Positions 1-8,312 of a DNA stretch of 64,000 nucleotides are shown in pieces. Under the pieces are notes generated by a model that worked only from the letters and a program-made list of their open reading frames with translations, was not told the DNA's origin and did not search any database. Numbering within the stretch: the first letter of the stretch is position 1; every line of letters begins with the position of its first letter. Origin of the DNA: an uncultured Collinsella sp. (GTDB taxonomy: Bacteria > Actinomycetota > Coriobacteriia > Coriobacteriales > Coriobacteriaceae); contig CAUFMG010000003.1 of the NCBI GenBank assembly GCA_959026725.1, positions 62,001 to 126,000 on the forward strand, in the 5' to 3' direction. The position numbers and the translations under genes were made by a program.

Positions 1-1
1 C

Positions 2-859
2 ATGACCGATCCCAAAGTCATATCCAAGCAGGAAGCCACTGTGGAGCTCAACGAGGCTCCCAAGTCGACAACCGAAGAAGCTGCTGACCAAACCGAGACG
101 TCTGCGTTCCAAAACAGCGATGTCTTTGGCAACGAGGCCGAAGACGATCAGTCCGACGAGCCCGCAGATCAAGACGCTACCGAGTCGGCGCCGGAGCCCG
201 AGACGCCGCAGCCCGCCATCTCGCTCACGGTCGTCTATGACCCCGAGAACGCCAACGCCGGCATCACCACCATGGCATCCACGCCCATCGAGGCAAAGTC
301 GAGCGTCGAGAACGAGAACGCGACGCAGGTTGAGGTTGAAACCGCAGTTGCAGACGCGCCCGTCACCGTGAAGCCCGCAGATTCCACAACCAAGCCGAAG
401 ACGACGCTGGAGCCCGCAGATTCCACGATCAAGCCGGAAGCGACGCCGGAGCCCGCACCCGTCATCGAATCCGTGCCCGCCGCTGTTTGCGACCAAATTC
501 CCGCACCGGCACCGTCTCCGGCCCCCGCTGCAGCACCGGCCCCCGCACCCGCAGCACCGACCATCCCCAAGGACTTCCCCATCGATTTCGCAACCGAGGT
601 CTTCTGCCCCGGCCCGCTTCTGCACCAGCTGTCGACCTATCTCCCCTACGGCGCCGACACGCTCGGCATCGTCGGCGAGTACTACTGGATCGCCCGCGAG
701 CGCGGTACCATCGAGGCCGCGCGAAACCGCGCAAGCTTCCCCCTGCACTACACGCAGGCCGGCGAGCGCCACGAAGTCACCGTGCGCATCCGCCGCAACA
801 CCACCGGCGGCCTCGGAGCCGCCTGGGCCATCGATAAAGTCGAAGAACCCGAGCATTAA
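2..859 (+). CDS. Ala/Pro/Glu-rich hypothetical protein, possibly 5'-truncated by the window
   Basis: I do not recognise a function. The reading frame is open from the first bases; the ATG at 2 may be the start or internal, because no upstream sequence is visible. Residues 1-190 are low complexity: acidic, Ala/Pro/Thr-rich, with a near repeat of a 14-residue block (KPADSTTKPKTTLEPADSTI region) and a Pro-Ala run around 165-188, as expected for a disordered linker. The last about 95 residues (from FPIDFATEVF) are compositionally normal, rich in Tyr, Arg and Gly, and look like a small folded domain. There is no signal peptide or membrane segment. A strong terminator follows directly, so the gene ends a transcript. 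Confidence 0.6.
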   Translation: MTDPKVISKQEATVELNEAPKSTTEEAADQTETSAFQNSDVFGNEAEDDQSDEPADQDATESAPEPETPQPAISLTVVYDPENANAGITTMASTPIEAKSSVENENATQVEVETAVADAPVTVKPADSTTKPKTTLEPADSTIKPEATPEPAPVIESVPAAVCDQIPAPAPSPAPAAAPAPAPAAPTIPKDFPIDFATEVFCPGPLLHQLSTYLPYGADTLGIVGEYYWIARERGTIEAARNRASFPLHYTQAGERHEVTVRIRRNTTGGLGAAWAIDKVEEPEH

Positions 860-863
860 CGAC

Positions 864-903
864 AAACGGCTCAAATCCAAATCAGGATTTGAGCCGTTTT
901 TAT
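864..903 (+). terminator. Rho-independent terminator after the first gene
   Basis: A perfect 15-bp stem (864-878 with 885-899), six-base loop and a T-rich tail begin five bases after the stop codon at 859. Confidence 0.9.
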
Positions 904-930
904 TTGTTGATGTTGCGCAACCAACAGCGA

Positions 931-1030
931 GCGGGCCGCAAGTGCCCCAGGTTGCCGTGAAAGAGGAGCGACGCGTACTTCGGTACGCGAGCGACGGCTT
1001 GAACGGCAAGATGGGGTGCTTGTGGCCCGC
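931..1030. repeat. Long imperfect inverted repeat with UUCG-type loop
   Basis: The arm at 931-958 pairs with 1003-1030 with about five mismatches. Inside, CGCGTAC (972-978) pairs with GTACGCG (983-989) around a cTTCGg tetraloop, a very stable RNA cap. It lies between two convergent genes. A second short hairpin (1044-1070, GTTACGCGGTTT with its complement) sits against the ettA stop codon. Neither has a T-tract in the ettA direction, so simple intrinsic termination is not shown. Confidence 0.7.
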
Positions 1031-1073
1031 GCAGCGTCGAGCAGTTACGCGGTTTGGAAAACCGCGTAACGAT

Positions 1074-2753
1074 CTAGTCACGCGTGAGTTTGCGGTGAAT
1101 ACGATGCGGCTGGGCTGCGTCCTCGCCCAGGCGCTCGATGCGGTTGGCCTGATAGGCCTCGAAGTTGCCCTCGAACCAATACCAGTTGCCCGGATTCTCG
1201 TCGGTGCCCTCCCACGCCAGAATGTGCGTGGCGACGCGGTCCAGGAACATACGGTCGTGGCTAATGACCACCGAGCAGCCCGGGAACTCGAGCAGCGCCG
1301 CCTCGAGCGAGGACAGCGTCTCGACATCGAGATCGTTGGTGGGCTCGTCGAGGAGCAGCAGGTTGCCGCCCTGCTTGAGCGTGAGTGCCAGGTTCAGACG
1401 GTTGCGCTCGCCACCGGAGAGTACGCCGGCGCGCTTCTGCTGGTCCTGGCCCTTAAAGCCAAAGCTCGCCACGTACGCGCGGCTGGGGACCTCGGTCTCG
1501 CCGACCATCATGTGATCCAGGCCGTCCGAGACGACCTCCCATAGGTTCTTATCGGGGTCGATGCCGGAACGGTTCTGGTCGACGTAAGAAATCTTGACGG
1601 TCTCGCCCACCTCGAGCTCGCCCGAAGTCAGCGGCTCCAAACCCACAATCGTCTTGAACAGCGTGGTCTTACCGACGCCGTTGGGGCCGATGACGCCCAC
1701 GATGCCGTTGCGCGGCAGGGTGAACGATAGGTCGTCGATGAGCACACGGCCATCGAACTCCTTGTGCAGGTGATGAGCCTCGAGCACCTTGTTGCCCAGA
1801 CGCGGGCCCACAGGGATGCGGATGTCGGTCCAGTCGAGCTTCTGACTTGCGCGGGCCTCGGCCTCCATCTCCTCGTAGCGAGCCAGACGGGCCTTGTTCT
1901 TGGCCTGGCGGGCCTTGGGCGAGCTGCGCACCCACTCGAGCTCGGCCTCCATGCGCTTGGCGAGTTTGGCGTCGCGGTTGCCCTGCGCCTCGATACGCGC
2001 GGCCTTGGTCTCCAGATACGTGGAGTAATTGCCCTTGTAGGGATAGAGGTGACCACGGTCGACCTCGCAGATCCACTCGGCAACGTTATCCAAGAAGTAG
2101 CGATCGTGTGTGACGGCAAGCACCGCGCCCTGATAGTTGTGCAGGAAGTGCTCGAGCCACAGGATCGACTCAGCGTCCAGGTGGTTGGTGGGCTCATCGA
2201 GCAGCAGCAGGTCGGGAGCCTCGAGCAGCAGCTTGCACAGGGCCACGCGACGGCGCTCGCCGCCGGAAAGCACGTTGACCGGCATGTCGGAATCGGGCAG
2301 CTGCAGGGCGTCCATGGCCTGGCCGAGCTTGGAATCGATATCCCAGCCGTCGGCGGCGTCGATCTCGTCCTGGAGCTTGCCCATCTCGGCCATGAGGGCA
2401 TCCATGTCGCAGTCCGGGTCGCACATCTCCTCGCCGATCTTGTTGAAGCGATCGACCTTGGCGATCATGTCGCCAAATGCCATGCGCACGTTCTCGATGA
2501 CGGTCTTGTCGTCGTCGAGCGGCGGCTCCTGCTGCAGGATGCCCACGGTGTAGCCGGGGGTGAGCTTGGCATCACCGTTGGAGACCTCCTCGATGCCGGC
2601 CATGATCTTGAGCAGGGTCGACTTGCCCATGCCGTTGGGACCCACAACGCCGATCTTGGCACCGGGGTAGAAGCTCAGGGTCACGTCGTCAAGGATTACC
2701 TTGTCGCCATGGGCCTTACGAGCCTGATACATCTGGTAGATAAACTCTGCCAT
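1074..2753 (-). CDS. ettA: EttA-type ABC-F translation factor
   Basis: 559 residues, the usual EttA length (E. coli 555). Two ABC cassettes in tandem: Walker A GPNGMGKST at 38-46 and GPNGVGKTT in the second half, each with an LSGGE signature and a DEPTN Walker B. The two halves are joined by the long charged linker typical of ABC-F proteins. There are no membrane segments, so this is a cytosolic ribosome-binding ATPase. In E. coli, EttA binds the ribosomal E site and gates the first elongation step according to ATP/ADP ratio. The arm insertion and the sequence MAEFIYQMYQ at the start match EttA rather than drug-resistance ABC-F members. It is monocistronic. A T-rich leader lies upstream. Confidence 0.95.
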   Translation of the reverse strand: MAEFIYQMYQARKAHGDKVILDDVTLSFYPGAKIGVVGPNGMGKSTLLKIMAGIEEVSNGDAKLTPGYTVGILQQEPPLDDDKTVIENVRMAFGDMIAKVDRFNKIGEEMCDPDCDMDALMAEMGKLQDEIDAADGWDIDSKLGQAMDALQLPDSDMPVNVLSGGERRRVALCKLLLEAPDLLLLDEPTNHLDAESILWLEHFLHNYQGAVLAVTHDRYFLDNVAEWICEVDRGHLYPYKGNYSTYLETKAARIEAQGNRDAKLAKRMEAELEWVRSSPKARQAKNKARLARYEEMEAEARASQKLDWTDIRIPVGPRLGNKVLEAHHLHKEFDGRVLIDDLSFTLPRNGIVGVIGPNGVGKTTLFKTIVGLEPLTSGELEVGETVKISYVDQNRSGIDPDKNLWEVVSDGLDHMMVGETEVPSRAYVASFGFKGQDQQKRAGVLSGGERNRLNLALTLKQGGNLLLLDEPTNDLDVETLSSLEAALLEFPGCSVVISHDRMFLDRVATHILAWEGTDENPGNWYWFEGNFEAYQANRIERLGEDAAQPHRIHRKLTRD

Positions 2754-2843
2754 TTGCCTGTTTTATCCTTTCTACCTGCTGTTTCTCTATTATTGATTCG
2801 CTTTAGTGGAAACGAAATGAGGAAACCAGCTCTGAAACTTAAC

Positions 2844-2874
2844 GAAAAAAGGGGCATGGTTGCCCATACCCCTT
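2844..2874 (-). terminator. Terminator of the sdpR/sdpI-like operon
   Basis: On the minus strand AAGGGGTATGGG pairs with the ATGCCCCTT part (2849-2874), followed by a T run (2844-2850). It ends the transcript coming from 3914. Confidence 0.8.
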
Positions 2875-2938
2875 AATACTACCTGGGAAAAGTCCCCCGG
2901 AACATACTATGAACTGCGTACGCTAGTTTTCCGCAACC

Positions 2939-3643
2939 TTAACGAGCGGCTCGCTGCGATTTGCGCCACAGCAGATACGAGTAGGCGTAGACGGCTCCGA
3001 CCGAACCAAACGCCAGAACCGCAATCACCGCGGCGACGACTTCACTCGAAAGCACGCTGCCTGCCACGCCCATCACAATCAGGCCAATACCCAGCACCAT
3101 AAAGCAGGCGCCGCCAAAACGCTGCGTACGGCGCCAGTTCTCGGGATCGGCAAGCGCCCAAGGTGTCTTGATACCGAGCGTATAGTTCTGCTTCACACGC
3201 GGCAAGTAGTTGCCTACGCCGATGAACAGCAAACCGATAGCACCGGAAATCAGCACGTTGACCGAACCAACCGCCGGCACCACGCCCCAGACCGTAAGCT
3301 CTCCCAGCCAGCTTATGGCGCACATGAACAAGGTGAAGGCGATTACGAAGCCCTGATAGAACTTGCCCGAGGTTCGATATGCCTCACCTTTGGGGTCGAT
3401 GCGCGGCACCACGCAGAACATTGCGAGAAGCGCCAGAGGCAGCACGCCGAGCGCGGAGGCCATCCAGCTAGGACCCCAACCGTCGACGGCGCCGTTCGCG
3501 CCCCAGTGCGTGGGAATCTGCGCAGGCAAGCTCGGCATCACCATGAGGTGCGCTACGACATTGGCGACGCACAGAGCGACCAGCGCAATCCACACGCGCG
3601 ACGATACCCCCGTGGGGTGAATGCCCTTGTTTTCGTTATTCAT
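2939..3643 (-). CDS. SdpI/DUF1648-family membrane protein
   Basis: 234 residues from the ATG at 3643. The start overlaps the end of the upstream ArsR-type gene by eight bases, which implies translational coupling. Five to six hydrophobic helices are visible. The DUF1648 signature follows the first helix (PAQIPTHWGANGAVDGWG), and the SdpI-like region follows (YFLPRVKQNYTLGIKTPW-type motif in the middle of the protein). In Bacillus, SdpI is a membrane immunity protein against the SdpC toxin that sequesters the repressor SdpR. Here no toxin gene is nearby, so the role may be general envelope or stress sensing. Confidence 0.8.
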   Translation of the reverse strand: MNNENKGIHPTGVSSRVWIALVALCVANVVAHLMVMPSLPAQIPTHWGANGAVDGWGPSWMASALGVLPLALLAMFCVVPRIDPKGEAYRTSGKFYQGFVIAFTLFMCAISWLGELTVWGVVPAVGSVNVLISGAIGLLFIGVGNYLPRVKQNYTLGIKTPWALADPENWRRTQRFGGACFMVLGIGLIVMGVAGSVLSSEVVAAVIAVLAFGSVGAVYAYSYLLWRKSQRAAR

Positions 3644-3914
3644 CCTTATCACCTTCCGTGTTTGTAAAGCCCATAAACCAGCCAATCAAATCCTGCATGA
3701 CGGTGGTGTTTAAGCTGTATACGATGTTTTGGCCATGGCGCTCGTCGGTCACCAACCCGGCGTTTTTGAGCGTCGCCAAGTGATGGCTCAGCGACGGCTT
3801 ACTGATATCGAAATGCTCGGCAAGCTCCCCCGCCGTGCAATTGCCCTCGCGCAGCAACTCCAAAATGCGCCGTCGCGTTGGATCGGCAAGCGCCTTAAAA
3901 CCCTCTCCCGGCAT
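3636..3914 (-). CDS. ArsR-family (SdpR-like) autorepressor
   Basis: 92 residues from the ATG at 3914, chosen because GAGGAGG lies four bases upstream; an earlier ATG at 3929 has no spacing for it. Winged helix with the recognition segment SKPSLSHHLATLKNAGLV around residues 38-56. There is no CxC metal motif in helix 3, which separates it from arsenic sensors and fits SdpR. It is followed by the SdpI-like gene with an overlap, the standard sdpRI arrangement. A palindromic operator overlaps its promoter, so autoregulation is likely. Confidence 0.85.
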   Translation of the reverse strand: MPGEGFKALADPTRRRILELLREGNCTAGELAEHFDISKPSLSHHLATLKNAGLVTDERHGQNIVYSLNTTVMQDLIGWFMGFTNTEGDKDE

Positions 3915-3948
3915 AAGACCTCCTCTCATCATCTCTCATGACGCGCAC

Positions 3949-3978
3949 ACTATACTCGATATTTAGATGTTTGTCTAA
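3949..3978 (-). promoter_or_regulatory. sdpR-like promoter with overlapping operator
   Basis: Minus-strand -35 TAGACA (3972-3977), 17-bp spacer and -10 TATAGT (3949-3954). The -35 lies inside the inverted repeat TTAGA-N6-TCTAA (3963-3978), with a further TCTAA at 3982-3986. This is the size and position expected of an ArsR-type site that blocks polymerase. Confidence 0.65.
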
Positions 3979-4036
3979 TTATCTAATTCAGCAATAGCCA
4001 TAGAACACTCGTTCGCTTTTAGTTACAATACCGTTA

Positions 4037-4259
4037 GAAGCAGATGGGCCAGCTCCCCTCTACCAGAGAAGGAGATGGACTATGAGTATTGACGATGTCC
4101 TGACGTTGTTATTGCTTGTAATCGCGGCTGTGGAGCTCGGCATCCACATTGGAGGTCGAATGAAATAGCCGCCCCCGCGTAATGCGAAGACGGCCACTTC
4201 TCACGCCATAAACGTGTTTCGGAGTTGGCCAACCCGCGGCCACGGGTGCCATCTGCTTC
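4037..4259 (+). ncRNA. Possible folded toxin-type mRNA with end-to-end pairing
   Basis: GAAGCAGATGG at 4037-4047 is perfectly complementary to CCATCTGCTTC at 4249-4259. A -10-like TACAAT at 4024-4029 would place the RNA 5' end at about 4037. The 28-codon membrane peptide gene lies between the arms. Pairing of the two ends of a short mRNA is a feature of several type I toxin messages. The transcript itself is inferred. Confidence 0.4.
4082..4168 (+). CDS. 28-residue single-helix membrane peptide (holin-like toxin type)
   Basis: ATG at 4082 is preceded by GAAGGAGATGG at ideal spacing. The peptide begins MSIDDVLTLLLLVIAAVELG and ends HIGGRMK. It is an acidic N-terminus, one 13-15 residue hydrophobic helix and a basic tail. 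This layout resembles the small holin-like toxin peptides (Hol_Tox type) of Firmicutes, but similarity at this length is only suggestive. It stands alone between divergent neighbours, in an RNA whose ends can pair. An antisense RNA is not identifiable from sequence alone. Confidence 0.55.
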   Translation: MSIDDVLTLLLLVIAAVELGIHIGGRMK

Positions 4260-4377
4260 AATCTTATGCGAATCCCCGCTTCATTTCAACATGCCCCAAG
4301 GCCTCAAATGGAGGCAGAATAATACCTATAATGGCGATAGCCAATTACGTTAATTACTTCCCCATCGGAGGATATCT

Positions 4378-5175
4378 ATGACCGAAACCGCAGCCGCCGC
4401 TCCCGTCGAGACGCGCGACACCAAGCTCGAGATCATCATGGGGCGCGAGGCGCTCGACAAGCTCGCCGACGCCACGGTGTTGGTGCTCGGCTGCGGCGGC
4501 GTGGGCTCTAACTGCTGCGAAGCGCTCGCCCGCGGCGGCATCGGCCATTTCGTAATTCTGGATAAAGACATCATTGCGCCCAGCAATATCAACCGTCAGG
4601 CCATCGCGTTTCACAGCACCATCGGCAAGCGTAAAGTCGACGTCATGGAGGCCATGATCCATGACATCAACCCTGCCGCCACCGTCATCAAGCGCACCGA
4701 ATACCTGCTGAGCGACAACATCGACGAATTCTTCGCGAGCGTTCTGGAGCAGACAGGTGGCACGCTCGACTACGTTATCGACGCCATCGATACCATCTCG
4801 GCCAAGCTCACCGTCGCCAAGTATGCTCAGGACCACGACATTCGCCTGGTGAGCTCCATGGGCGGCGGCAACAAGCTGCATCCCGAATGCCTGCGCTTCG
4901 CCGATATCTTTGACACGGTGCGCGACCCCATGAGCCGTATCATGCGTAAAGAGTGCAAAAAACGTGGCATCAAGAGCCTGCACGTTCTATTTAGCTGCGA
5001 GGAGTCGGTCAAGACTCAGCGCCGTGACCCCTCCAACATCCACGAGCGCACCGAGCTCGGAACCGCCAGCTTTATGCCGCCCATCATGGGCCAGATGATT
5101 GCCGGCGAGGTTATTCGCAAGATCAGTGGACGCGGTACCGAGCGCGTTCGCGCCGACGGCCAGCGCCTGGACTAG
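4378..5175 (+). CDS. tcdA: tRNA threonylcarbamoyladenosine dehydratase (TcdA/CsdL)
   Basis: 265 residues, E1-like ThiF fold. The nucleotide-binding loop is GCGGVGSNCCEAL (about 34-46), followed by the DKDxxxxxNxNRQ adenylation motif. The later segment SSMGGGNKLHPECLRFADI and the DPMSRIMRKECKKRGIK region are characteristic of TcdA. The enzyme uses ATP to convert t6A37 in ANN-decoding tRNAs to the cyclic ct6A form. GGAGG sits a few bases before the ATG. The TatD nuclease gene follows 14 bases later, so the two are probably cotranscribed. Confidence 0.92.
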   Translation: MTETAAAAPVETRDTKLEIIMGREALDKLADATVLVLGCGGVGSNCCEALARGGIGHFVILDKDIIAPSNINRQAIAFHSTIGKRKVDVMEAMIHDINPAATVIKRTEYLLSDNIDEFFASVLEQTGGTLDYVIDAIDTISAKLTVAKYAQDHDIRLVSSMGGGNKLHPECLRFADIFDTVRDPMSRIMRKECKKRGIKSLHVLFSCEESVKTQRRDPSNIHERTELGTASFMPPIMGQMIAGEVIRKISGRGTERVRADGQRLD

Positions 5176-5189
5176 CAAGGCACACCGCG

Positions 5190-5972
5190 ATGAAGCTGCA
5201 GTCCTTTGATGCTCACTGTCACCTCGACCTGATGGCCAGCCCGAACACCGTTGCCCACGAAGCCGCAGCGATGGGACTGGAGCTCTTTGATTGCGGCGTC
5301 GATCCACGCGATTTCGCGTCAGCATCCGAACGCGCCAGCAGTAGTCCCAACGTTATTGCAGGGGTGGGCCTCCACCCCTGGTGGATTGCCGACGGCCGAT
5401 GCGGAACCGCCGAGGTCGGCCTGCTTTGTGAACTCGCCATCCGGGAACGGTTTATCGGCGAGGTCGGGCTCGATTTCTCGCCACGCTTTGCAGGCACCGA
5501 GGGAAACCAGACGCAGGCATTTGAACGGCTATGCCGAACGTTATCGCAGTCCCCGCTACCTGGACGCGTTCTATCCATTCACGCCGTTCGCGCGGCGGGA
5601 GCAACTTTGGACACTTTGGAGTCGAACGACCTTCTAAAGGACGTCCCCAACTCCCCCACCATTATCTTCCACTGGTTTAGCGGCACCTCAGATGAGTTTG
5701 TCCGCGCACGCATTGCGGGCTGCTACTTTTCCGTGAATGAACGCATGCTTGCGACCAAACGTGGGCGCGAATACGCGCGACAGATTCCACTTGATCGCTT
5801 GCTACTCGAAACCGACGCGCCGGCCGAACCAGACGCGGAAACATCCGCGCGACAGCTCGTCGATTCACTCATAAGAGTATCCGAGGTCATTGCTGCGCTT
5901 AAAAACTGCCCCGAGGAGAGCATCAAGTCGGTCGTCCTGGAAAATTCCCACTCCATTTTCGACTTCCGCTGA
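5190..5972 (+). CDS. TatD-family metal-dependent hydrolase
   Basis: 260 residues. The metal-binding HCHLD motif lies near the N-terminus (FDAHCHLDLM), E in the FIGEVGLDF segment, an H in the middle of the protein (IIFHWFSG) and the final D in LLLETDAPAEP. This is the TIM-barrel layout of TatD DNases, which have 3'-5' exonuclease activity on DNA and RNA. It is slightly divergent: the usual FHCFSG is FHWFSG. It follows tcdA closely. Its stop codon abuts the left arm of a long inverted repeat. Confidence 0.85.
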   Translation: MKLQSFDAHCHLDLMASPNTVAHEAAAMGLELFDCGVDPRDFASASERASSSPNVIAGVGLHPWWIADGRCGTAEVGLLCELAIRERFIGEVGLDFSPRFAGTEGNQTQAFERLCRTLSQSPLPGRVLSIHAVRAAGATLDTLESNDLLKDVPNSPTIIFHWFSGTSDEFVRARIAGCYFSVNERMLATKRGREYARQIPLDRLLLETDAPAEPDAETSARQLVDSLIRVSEVIAALKNCPEESIKSVVLENSHSIFDFR

Positions 5973-6046
5973 CCTCGGTGGGCAAAAAACATCAAATATG
6001 AGTACTGTTACCGATTTGGTAGCAGCAATTTTGGACTAATAAGGCC
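5971..6046. repeat. Left arm of an inverted repeat interrupted by insertion sequences
   Basis: The stretch from GTGGGCAAAAAA at 5978 through AAATATGAGTACTGT and GTAGCAGCAA to about 6046 reappears in reverse complement at 8469-8548, with roughly 80% identity. The loop between them is about 2.4 kb and contains two transposase genes. Similar long repeats without transposases occur elsewhere in the window. Confidence 0.75.
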
Positions 6047-6059
6047 AGATAGCAAGTCA

Positions 6060-7500
6060 AAATGGGTCGCGCGCGCAGACGTGGTGTAAGAGTGTCCTGA
6101 GGTCCGTCGCTGCAAGTCCCGATGTTACTCCTTCTTGAGACCGCGCTTCTCGACTATCTCGTCCACTATCTCCCTGGCGCGCCGCCCGAGCGCGCGGCGC
6201 CTCCCCTCTGTCGGGGCCGGCCTGTCCGCGGGCTCGGCGAAGCCCTCGGCGGCCGAGGCCTCGGAGAACACGCGCTGCTGGGACCACTGCCCCTCGGTCT
6301 CCATGAGGCTCGCGCACGTCAGGCGCAGCATCGACTCCCTCGAGGGGAAGGACTGCACGACCCTGTAGCGGCGCTTGATCTCGCGGTTGGCGCGCTCCTG
6401 GACGTTGTTGGTGCGGAGCTTGGCCCAGTGCGCCCTGGGGAAGGCCGTGAACGCCAGCGCGGAGTCCTCGGCCTGCTCGAAGACCTCGCCGGCCCTGGCG
6501 GACACCGACGCCACCCAGGGCGCCGCCTCGGCCCACACGCAGCGCGCGAGGTCGGGGTCGTCCTGGTAGACCGCGGCGTGCACGAGGTCCCTGACGGCCG
6601 CCTTGGAGTCCTCGGGCCTGCCCGAGCAGGCGCTCTGGAGGTTGCGCTGCAGGTGCGTCACGCAGCGCTGCCAGGCGCAGCCCTGGAACAGGCGCGAGAC
6701 GGCGGCCACGAGCCCGGCGTGGCTGTCGGAGACCACGAGGCGAACGCCGGCCAGCCCGCGCTCGCGCAGCCCGCCGAGGAATGCCGCCCAGGAGTCCTCG
6801 CTCTCGGTGTCGACCACGTCGCAGCCCAGGAAGTGCTTGCGCCCGTCGGCGCCCAGCCCGATCGCGGTCACGACGCCCTGCGAGACGACCGACGAGCCGA
6901 CCCTGCAGCTCATGTAGGTGGCGTCGAGCCACAGGTAGCAGCACGGCGTGCCCGACAGGTCGCGGCGGCGGAACTCCGCCACCTCGGCGTCGAGGTCGGA
7001 GCAGAGGCTCGAGACCTCCGAGCTCGACAGCGAGGATATGCCCAGCCTGGACGCCACGCGCTCGACCTTGCGGGTGGACACGCCGCACACGTACATCTCC
7101 TGCACGATGGCGGCCACCGAGGTGTCGACGCGCGACCATCGCGCGAGCATGCCCTCGGGGTAGTAGGTGCCGTGCCTGAGCTTGGGTATCTCGAGCTCCA
7201 CGTCGCCCACGGCGGTCTTGAGCGACCTGGGGCGGTAGCCGTTGCGGCTGTTCTCCCTGCCGTCGCTGCGCTCGTTGCGGCCCGCGCCGCACATCTGATG
7301 GGCCTCGGAGTCCATCAGCGCGTTCATCACGCCGCCCAGCACCCTGCACGCGAACTCGCGCGCGTCGCCGCACTCCTGCCAAAGCCTCGCCGCCTCGAGG
7401 GCCTCGTCGCGGCCGAGGCGCAGTACACTCTCTTCTTGGGGCATCGCCTTTCCTTCCATTCGTCACCTTCATTACTCCAACGACGAATTCTAGGCGGTGT
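6060..7500 (-). mobile_element. IS256-family insertion sequence (ends approximate)
   Basis: It carries one transposase gene. The left end contains GCGCGCAGACGTGGTGTAAGAG (about 6069-6091 in part). A matching inverted copy (CTCTTACACCAC, then GCGCGC) is at about 8306-8333, beyond the IS200 gene. Either the right terminal repeat lies there and IS200 is nested inside the element, or the true right end is near 7500. I could not find a clear 8-9 bp target duplication. Confidence 0.6.
6125..7444 (-). CDS. IS256-family transposase
   Basis: 439 residues from the ATG at 7444, chosen because GGAAAGG lies five bases upstream; an in-frame ATG at 7459 is weaker. It has the mutator-type DDE catalytic domain: first D in LWLDATYMSC, second D in LVVSDSHAG, and E in NNVQERANREIKRR near residue 360. 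The intervening CxxH segment (QRCVTHLQRNL) is typical of the family. Length is near the usual 390-430. The frame is intact, so the element could still be active. Codon use is unusually GC-rich and rich in CTCGAG-like steps compared with the flanking genes. Confidence 0.93.
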   Translation of the reverse strand: MPQEESVLRLGRDEALEAARLWQECGDAREFACRVLGGVMNALMDSEAHQMCGAGRNERSDGRENSRNGYRPRSLKTAVGDVELEIPKLRHGTYYPEGMLARWSRVDTSVAAIVQEMYVCGVSTRKVERVASRLGISSLSSSEVSSLCSDLDAEVAEFRRRDLSGTPCCYLWLDATYMSCRVGSSVVSQGVVTAIGLGADGRKHFLGCDVVDTESEDSWAAFLGGLRERGLAGVRLVVSDSHAGLVAAVSRLFQGCAWQRCVTHLQRNLQSACSGRPEDSKAAVRDLVHAAVYQDDPDLARCVWAEAAPWVASVSARAGEVFEQAEDSALAFTAFPRAHWAKLRTNNVQERANREIKRRYRVVQSFPSRESMLRLTCASLMETEGQWSQQRVFSEASAAEGFAEPADRPAPTEGRRRALGRRAREIVDEIVEKRGLKKE

Positions 7501-8245
7501 CCCCTCCCTTTCAAGAATCAAAACCACCCCTAAAAGGGGTGGTTTGCTCTTAGGGTATAACCTTTGGATTTCCGGCACGCGTCTAAAGGCGCCGGCCCTC
7601 ACGGGGTTCGGGCCGCACTGCAGATTGACCCGTGGCGGGCCGGTCAAACCGGCGCTATTTACGCCCCGGCCCCCTGCCGAAGGGGTCCTCGTACTCCTTG
7701 ACGCTCAGCCGGTCGATCGCGATGTCGGCCTTCTCCTGCTCCCGGATGTACTTCGCGATGGTGGCCTCGTTCAGGCCGACGGTGGACACGTAGTAGCCCT
7801 CCGCCCAGAACTTCCTGTTGCCGAACTTGTACTTGAGGTTGGCGTGCCTGTCGAATATCATCAGCGAGCTCTTCCCCTTCAGGTAGCCCATCACGCTCGA
7901 GACGCTGTACTTCGGCGGTATCGCCAGCAGCACGTGCACGTGGTCGGGCATCAGGTGCCCCTCGATGATCTCGATCCCCTTGTACTGGCAGAGCTTCCTG
8001 AAGATCTCCCCAAGGTCGGACCTTATTTGGTTGTAGATCACTTTGCGCCTATACTTCGGCGTGAACACGACGTGGTACTTGCACATCCACTTCGTGTGCG
8101 ACAGGCTGTAGGCCTTCTGGGCCATACGCCACCACCGCCCTCTCGACTCGGATTCCTTGCGGCCTGAACAATCGCAAGTGTCCGGCGAGGGGGCGGCTTT
8201 GTAAAGCCGTTTGGCCCCACCCGCATAGCGGGTGGTTTCTGATGC
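7500..8245 (-). mobile_element. IS200-type element (single Y1 transposase, no TnpB)
   Basis: Subterminal hairpins bracket the gene: CCACCCGC-ATA-GCGGGTGG at 8217-8236 upstream, and ACCACCCC-TAAA-GGGGTGGT at 7527-7547 downstream. IS200/IS605 elements use such hairpins as left-end and right-end recognition structures. The leader also has a GCGGCTTT-GTA-AAGCCG hairpin. In IS200 such structures limit transposase expression. The exact cleavage sites are not determined. Confidence 0.65.
7655..8125 (-). CDS. IS200/IS605-family Y1 transposase TnpA
   Basis: 156 residues from the ATG at 8125 (MAQKAYSLSHTKW). It has the HUH motif PDHVHVLLAIPP near residue 60 and the catalytic tyrosine in ATIAKYIREQE near residue 127. 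The opening KYHVVFTPKYRR and later FWAEGYYVSTVG are diagnostic. The single-strand transposase acts as a dimer on the flanking hairpins. It is full length with no TnpB partner, so the element is IS200-like. Longer in-frame starts exist upstream but run through the left-end hairpin. Confidence 0.93.
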   Translation of the reverse strand: MAQKAYSLSHTKWMCKYHVVFTPKYRRKVIYNQIRSDLGEIFRKLCQYKGIEIIEGHLMPDHVHVLLAIPPKYSVSSVMGYLKGKSSLMIFDRHANLKYKFGNRKFWAEGYYVSTVGLNEATIAKYIREQEKADIAIDRLSVKEYEDPFGRGPGRK

Positions 8246-8286
8246 GGCGCGCTGCGCGCCCCGCACAGGCTAAAGCCCGTAAAGAG

Positions 8287-8312
8287 AAGAGGCGGGGCAT
8301 GCCCCGCCTCTT
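8287..8312. repeat. Perfect 26-bp palindrome
   Basis: AAGAGGCGGGGCA and its exact complement, next to the CTCTTACACCAC sequence that mirrors the left end of the IS256 element. It probably belongs to the right end of one of the two insertion sequences. Confidence 0.6.

Noticed and set aside
3604..3618. CsoR-like sequence TACCCCCGTGGGGTG
   Set aside because: It lies inside the coding start of the SdpI-like gene (codons for His-Pro-Thr-Gly-Val), so it is probably a coincidence of codon choice.
6122..8167. 681-codon frame opposite the two transposase genes
   Set aside because: It spans two unrelated insertion sequences and their gap, so it cannot be a natural protein gene; it is a composition effect.
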